From contig NZ_BAAAOK010000006.1 of assembly GCF_039530285.1 (NCBI RefSeq), positions 186,001-250,000 of the forward strand: DNA of 64,000 bases, in the 5' to 3' direction. The stretch's first letter is position 1; each line of letters opens with the position of its first letter. Positions 60,029 to 64,000 of this stretch are shown here, in pieces. The position numbers were made by a program, and so were the translations under genes. The notes beneath the pieces were generated by a model. That model was not told the origin of the DNA and did no database searches. It worked only from the letters and a program-made list of their open reading frames with translations. Origin of the DNA: Actinomadura_C alba (GTDB lineage: Bacteria > Actinomycetota > Actinomycetes > Streptosporangiales > Streptosporangiaceae).

Positions 60029-62173
60029 ATGGGCGCTTCAGGACAGGCCGAGCCCACGACGAAGCGGTATCGCTTCGCGGGCATACCGGCCGGACGCCGG
60101 ACGAAATGGGTCGTACTCGCGCTTTGGGTGGTGATCCTCGGCGCCCTCGGCCCGCTCGCCGGCAAGCTCGGCGACGTCGAGGAGAACGACGCCGCCGCAT
60201 GGCTGCCGGCCGGTGCCGAGTCGACCCAGGTCACGAAACTGCAGGAGCAGTTCCGCAAGGACGAGACGATGCTGGCGGTCATCGTCTACGAGCGCCCGGC
60301 CGGCATCACGGCGGCGGACCAGGCCAAGGCCCAGGCCGACACCCGTCAGTTCGCCCAGCTGCCCGGCGCCGAACAGCCGCAGGGCCCGTTCCCGTCCAAG
60401 GACGGCAAGGCGCTGCAGACCTTCGTCCCGCTGAAGGACGTCGACCTCATCAAGGCCGTCGACGACGCCCGCGATCTCGCCAAGCGCGGCCCGCCCGGGC
60501 TCGCCGCGCACGTCACCGGACAGGCCGGCGGCGGCGCGGACATGTTCAAGGTGTTCGATAGCCTCGACGGTTTCCTACTGATCGCCGCCGCCATCGTCGT
60601 GATCGTCCTGCTCCTGCTGATCTACCGGAGCCCGACCCTGTGGATCGTCCCGGTGTTGTCGGCGCTCGTCGCACTCGGCATGAGCCAGTCGGCGGTCTAC
60701 CTGCTGGCGAAGTACGCCGACCTCACCGTCAACGGTCAGAGCGCGGGCATCCTCACCGTCCTGGTCTTCGGCGTGGCGACCGACTACGCGCTGCTGCTCG
60801 TGGCCCGCTACCGCGAGGAACTGCACCGGCACGAGGACCGGCACGAGGCCATGGCGTTCGCGCTGCACCGGGCGAGCCCGGCGCTCATCGCCTCGGCGGC
60901 CACCGTCGCCGTCGGCCTGCTGTGCCTGCTCATGGCCGAGATGAACTCCACCAAGGGCCTCGGTCCGGTCGCCGCCGCCGGCGTCATCTGCGCCCTCGCG
61001 GCGATGACCACGCTGCTGCCGGCGCTGCTCGTCATCTTCGGCCGGTGGGTGTTCTGGCCGCTCATCCCCCGCTACGACGCGAAGTACGAGAAGCCCGACG
61101 GCTTCGAGAAGGAGCACGGGATCTGGTCCCGTGTCGCCCGCGTGATCAGCGCCCGTCCCCGGGTCATCTGGGCGGTCACCTCGGTCGGGCTGATCGCCTT
61201 GACGTTCGGGCTCGGTTCGCTGAACGCCGGCGGGCTGTCCAACGCCGGCCAGTTCGTGAGCAAGCCCGACTCGATCGTCGGTGAAGAGGTCCTGGCACGG
61301 CACTTCCCGGCGGGCTCCGGAAGCCCGGCGGTCGTGATCGGCAACGCCTCCGCGGCGGGCCCGCTGGGCGAGACCATCGCCCGTACGCCGGGCGTGGCCG
61401 AGGTCGGCGAACCGGTCACCGTGAACGGCCTCGTACAGCTCGAGGCGACATTGCGGGACGCCGCCGACAGCAAGGCGGCCGCCCGTACGATCGAGACACT
61501 GCGCGACAACGTGCACGGGGTGGCGGACGCGAACGCCAAGGTCGGCGGGACGACCGCCACCACCCTGGACATCAACCGGGCCTCCGACCGGGACAACATG
61601 GTGATCATCCCGATCGTGCTCCTCGTCGTGATGCTGATCCTCGTCGCGCTGCTGCGGGCGATCGTGGCACCGCTGCTGATGATGGCCACGGTGCTGCTGT
61701 CCTTCGCGGCCTCGCTCGGTGCCAGTGCGCTGATCTTCAAGCACCTCTTCGGCTTCGAGGGCACCGATGCCGGGTTCCCGCTGCTGGCCTTCATCTTCCT
61801 CGTCGCCCTCGGCGTGGACTACAACATCTTCCTCATGCACCGCGTACGGGAGGAGTCGGCTCTGCTCGGGACCCGGCCCGGCATCCTGCGCGGGCTCACG
61901 GTCACCGGCGGTGTGATCACCTCGGCCGGCATCGTGCTGGCGGGCACCTTCGCGGCCCTGGCCACGCTGCCACTGGTGACCCTGGCCGAGATGGGCTTCG
62001 TGGTGGCGTTCGGCGTGCTGCTCGACACGATCATCGTCCGGTCGCTACTGCTGCCGGCGCTGTCGTTCGACATCGGCCGGCGGATCTGGCTCCCCGGCCG
62101 CCTGGCCAGGGGCGAATCTCCGGCGGCGACCATGGAGGGCACCGGGCACCGGGTCCTCGAGACCACCCACTGA
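60029..62173 (+). CDS. MMPL/RND-family transporter
   Basis: 714 residues from ATG 60029 (GGAGAGGGAC upstream). N-terminal helix VVLALWVVILGALGPLAG, extracellular porter domain (EENDAAAWLPAGAESTQV), a bundle with LTVLVFGVATDYALLLVARYREEL (MMPL GVATDYAL/Asp motif), and the second half ending LAFIFLVALGVDYNIFLMHRVREES (proton-relay Asp), about 12 helices. Exports lipids or toxic compounds, as in MmpL proteins. Monocistronic. Confidence 0.94.
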   Translation: MGASGQAEPTTKRYRFAGIPAGRRTKWVVLALWVVILGALGPLAGKLGDVEENDAAAWLPAGAESTQVTKLQEQFRKDETMLAVIVYERPAGITAADQAKAQADTRQFAQLPGAEQPQGPFPSKDGKALQTFVPLKDVDLIKAVDDARDLAKRGPPGLAAHVTGQAGGGADMFKVFDSLDGFLLIAAAIVVIVLLLLIYRSPTLWIVPVLSALVALGMSQSAVYLLAKYADLTVNGQSAGILTVLVFGVATDYALLLVARYREELHRHEDRHEAMAFALHRASPALIASAATVAVGLLCLLMAEMNSTKGLGPVAAAGVICALAAMTTLLPALLVIFGRWVFWPLIPRYDAKYEKPDGFEKEHGIWSRVARVISARPRVIWAVTSVGLIALTFGLGSLNAGGLSNAGQFVSKPDSIVGEEVLARHFPAGSGSPAVVIGNASAAGPLGETIARTPGVAEVGEPVTVNGLVQLEATLRDAADSKAAARTIETLRDNVHGVADANAKVGGTTATTLDINRASDRDNMVIIPIVLLVVMLILVALLRAIVAPLLMMATVLLSFAASLGASALIFKHLFGFEGTDAGFPLLAFIFLVALGVDYNIFLMHRVREESALLGTRPGILRGLTVTGGVITSAGIVLAGTFAALATLPLVTLAEMGFVVAFGVLLDTIIVRSLLLPALSFDIGRRIWLPGRLARGESPAATMEGTGHRVLETTH

Positions 62174-62187
62174 CCCACCCTCCCCCA

Positions 62188-62234
62188 CCGTGATCTCGCA
62201 GTCGCCCCACCCACAGGCGACTGCGAGATCACGG
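62188..62234. repeat. CCGTGATC hairpin with perfect 19-bp stem
   Basis: CCGTGATCTCGCAGTCGCC (62188-62206) pairs exactly with 62216-62234 around a 9-base loop, 15 bases after the MMPL stop, where it could terminate transcription. Arm related to that of 7996-8058. Confidence 0.85.
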
Positions 62235-62273
62235 CCTTCGGCGCTCGCGGTCGCCGCCGGGATCGTCGTGGCC

Positions 62274-62311
62274 GAGGTCGTCGTCGCCGGAGGTCGTCGT
62301 CGCCGGAGGTT
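62274..62311. repeat. 16-base tandem repeat
   Basis: GAGGTCGTCGTCGCCG occurs at 62274-62289 and 62290-62305, followed by a partial third unit GAGGTTGTC. Lies in the leader of mtnP. Confidence 0.75.
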
Positions 62312-62371
62312 GTCCACAGGGCGCACGGGGTCGTCTCCCAGGGCGGCGCGGCGGCGGTTAGGGTCGGCGCC

Positions 62372-63190
62372 ATGACCACGTCACAGTTCGTCGCCGAGGT
62401 CGGAGTCATCGGCGGCTCAGGTTTCTACTCCTTCCTCGACGACGTCGAGGAGATCACCGTCGACACGCCCTACGGCCCGCCCAGCGACCCGGTGGCCGTC
62501 GGCACGCTGCCCACCGGCCGTCGGGTCGCCTTCGTCCCGCGCCACGGCCGCGACCACCGCTATCCGCCGCACAAGATCCCGTACCGGGCCAACCTGTGGG
62601 CGCTCCGCTCGGTCGGAGTCCGGCAGGTTCTCGCCCCCAGCGCGGTCGGCTCACTCACCCCGAAGCACGGACCGGGCACGCTGGCCATCCCCGACCAGCT
62701 CGTCGACCGCACCTACGGCCGTACGCAGACCTTCTACGACGAGGGCGGCGCGGTGCACCTGTCCTTCGCCGACCCGTACTGTCCGGTGGGCCGCCGTACC
62801 GCCCTCGACACCGCCGGCGCGGCGGGCTGGCCGCCCGTTGACGGCGGAACGCTCGTGGTCATCGAGGGCCCACGGTTCTCCACGCGCGCCGAGTCACGGT
62901 GGTACGCCGCACAGGGCTGGACCCTGGTGGGCATGACCGGGCACCCCGAGGCCGTACTCGCCCGCGAGCTGGCGCTCTGCTACACCCCGGTCTGTCTGGT
63001 CACCGATCTCGACGCTGGGATCGAGGAGGGCGCGGGGGTCACCATGGACGAGGTCTACCGCGTCTTCGCCGAGAACATCGGCCGGCTCCGCCCCGTCGTC
63101 GCCGAGGCGGCCGCCGCGCTCCCGGCCGAGCGCGACTGCCCCTGCGCGCATGCGCTCGACGGCATGAAGCTCCCCCTGGAGCTGCCGTGA
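62372..63190 (+). CDS. mtnP: S-methyl-5'-thioadenosine phosphorylase
   Basis: 272 residues from ATG 62372. Blocks VGVIGGSGFYSFLDDVEE, VAFVPRHGRDHRYPPHKIPYRANL, APSAVGSLTPKHGPG, VVIEGPRFSTRAESRWY and GMTGHPEAVLARELALCY (purine phosphorylase family 2; HG and MTG motifs for phosphate and base binding). Cleaves MTA to adenine and methylthioribose-1-phosphate. GTGA overlap with the next gene. Confidence 0.93.
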   Translation: MTTSQFVAEVGVIGGSGFYSFLDDVEEITVDTPYGPPSDPVAVGTLPTGRRVAFVPRHGRDHRYPPHKIPYRANLWALRSVGVRQVLAPSAVGSLTPKHGPGTLAIPDQLVDRTYGRTQTFYDEGGAVHLSFADPYCPVGRRTALDTAGAAGWPPVDGGTLVVIEGPRFSTRAESRWYAAQGWTLVGMTGHPEAVLARELALCYTPVCLVTDLDAGIEEGAGVTMDEVYRVFAENIGRLRPVVAEAAAALPAERDCPCAHALDGMKLPLELP

Positions 63191-63897
63191 GCACACCGCG
63201 GCGGCACCGCCCGCCGGACGCCGAAGTCCCCTCGGGCGCCGGGCTCCCGGCGGCCGTCCGCATCCGGTTAGCCCGCCACCGCCGCCCGCTCGCTGCCGTG
63301 CTCGCGGCCGCCGCGACGGGGTTCGGGCTGCTCGCGCTGCGGCCGTCACCGCCGCCCTCCGTACAGATCCTCGCGGCTTCCCGCGACCTGCCCGGCGGCA
63401 CGACGCTCCGCGCGCGAGACCTCCGCGTGGTCGCGCTGCCCACCCGTGCAGTGCCCGACGGAGCCGTACGGTCCGGCGGCCCCGGCCGGGCGCTCACCGG
63501 CCGAGCGCTCGCCGGCCGAGTGCTCGCCGGGCCGATGCGGCGAGGTGAGCCGCTCACCGACGCCGGGCTGCTGGGCGCGGGACTGCTGGACGGCTACGGC
63601 CCGGACGTCGTCGCGGCACCGGTACGGGTCGCGGACGCGGGTGCCGTACGGCTGCTGCACGCCGGCGACCGGATCGACATTCTGGCGGTCGCGGCAGGTG
63701 GCCCGCTGGAGGACATCGTCCCGGCGTACGGGCGGCGGGCCCGTATGGTCGTGTCGTCGGTACCGGTCATCGCCGTACCACGCGAACCTCCCGGTGACCA
63801 CGGCGCGCTCGTCGTCGTGGCCACGAGCCGGGAACAGGCCATGGCACTCGCGGGCGCGGGCGCGGGCCTGTCGGTGACGGTCGCCGCCGGCCGCTGA
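63187..63897 (+). CDS. SAF-domain (CpaB/RcpC-like) membrane protein
   Basis: 236 residues from GTG 63187, overlapping the mtnP stop. Membrane segment about 34-52 (PLAAVLAAAATGFGLLAL), then SAF/CpaB domain: VQILAASRDLPGGTTLRARDLRVVALPTRAVPDGAV with a Pro-Gly beta-clip, and VRVADAGAVRLLHAGDRIDILAV. In actinomycetes this gene sits beside mtnP/fmdB and relates to Flp pilus assembly CpaB. Role unclear here; no other pilus genes are visible. Confidence 0.88.
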   Translation: MSTPRRHRPPDAEVPSGAGLPAAVRIRLARHRRPLAAVLAAAATGFGLLALRPSPPPSVQILAASRDLPGGTTLRARDLRVVALPTRAVPDGAVRSGGPGRALTGRALAGRVLAGPMRRGEPLTDAGLLGAGLLDGYGPDVVAAPVRVADAGAVRLLHAGDRIDILAVAAGGPLEDIVPAYGRRARMVVSSVPVIAVPREPPGDHGALVVVATSREQAMALAGAGAGLSVTVAAGR

Positions 63898-63905
63898 CCG
63901 CCCGC

Positions 63906-64000
63906 TCAGCCCGCCTGCTGGTCGTACTCCCAGTGCCAGGGCTCGAACGGGTTGCTGTAAGCCCACGCCGGGTGGAACCAGCCGTACTTCTGGGAATTGG
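63906..64000 (-). CDS. M15-family D-Ala-D-Ala carboxypeptidase, C-terminal part (cut by window edge)
   Basis: The minus strand ends with YGWFHPAWAYSNPFEPWHWEYDQQAG and a stop (split in pieces: YGWFHPAWA and EPWHWEY). EPWHWEY is the zinc-ligand motif of VanY-like M15 peptidases. About 30 residues are visible; the start lies beyond the window. Confidence 0.85.
   Translation of the reverse strand, partial: NSQKYGWFHPAWAYSNPFEPWHWEYDQQAG

Noticed and set aside
1..64000. CRISPR arrays, rRNA genes, prophage structural genes or secondary-metabolite megasynthases
   Set aside because: No regularly spaced repeats, rRNA sequence, phage proteins or PKS/NRPS modules were seen.

Overview
The window is high-GC DNA with GTG starts, four-base ATGA/GTGA gene overlaps and gene families typical of soil actinomycetes (SepX/GlpR, Glp-type MoeA, FmdB, LuxR-type two-component pairs, LacI-controlled glycosidase clusters). 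A Streptosporangiales/Thermomonosporaceae-like host is my best guess, with no marker gene to prove it.

Layout. (1) 1-6.2 kb: start of an SDR gene, then a divergent secreted lipoprotein + HlyD-like adaptor + MacB-type ATPase/permease operon, facing a LuxR/histidine-kinase pair. (2) 6.4-8.2 kb: a GNAT enzyme, a class III cyclase-like protein and a gene-poor stretch with truncated Tat-signal fragments and two hairpin elements. (3) 8.2-19.5 kb: a complete xyloglucan/cello-oligosaccharide unit on the minus strand: ABC importer (binding protein, two permeases), GH31 alpha-xylosidase, GH1 beta-glucosidase, LacI regulator and a large GH3 enzyme. LacI-type palindromes lie in front of all three transcription units. 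(4) 19.7-31.4 kb: secreted 5'-nucleotidase, M14 carboxypeptidase, vanadium-haloperoxidase-like protein, DinB-like protein, a TAXI lipoprotein coupled to a histidine kinase and OmpR regulator, and a small secreted protein. (5) 31.7-35.1 kb: double-YCII protein, nitroreductase, MFS pump and divergent MarR regulator.

(6) 35.4-48.6 kb is an accessory catabolic island. It holds a SsuB/SsuC-like ABC importer with a separate binding protein, two paralogous IclR regulators, hydroxyquinol 1,2-dioxygenase and maleylacetate reductase (hydroxyquinol to maleylacetate to 3-oxoadipate), an SDR, a TIM-barrel isomerase, an alpha/beta-hydrolase, an NTF2-like protein and a LysR regulator. It is littered with remnants: a hydrolase N-terminus, an ABC ATPase scrap, an isomerase-SDR deletion fusion, a FAD-oxidoreductase N-to-C deletion fusion, a decayed LysR duplicate and a transposase fragment. 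The island ends at a tRNA-Ala gene. Near-identical 25-26 bp motifs before the importer binding protein/IclR pair and before the SDR/maleylacetate reductase pair suggest one shared regulator.

(7) 48.6-64 kb is core chromosome: tRNA-Ala, the galU-moeA(glp)-moaC-mogA-GNAT-sepX operon, 5-formyl-THF cyclo-ligase, a D-2-hydroxyacid dehydrogenase, a CPA-type antiporter, FmdB, then a serine hydrolase, an ECF sigma factor with a SnoaL tail and an MMPL transporter, followed by mtnP, a SAF-domain protein and the 3' end of an M15 peptidase.
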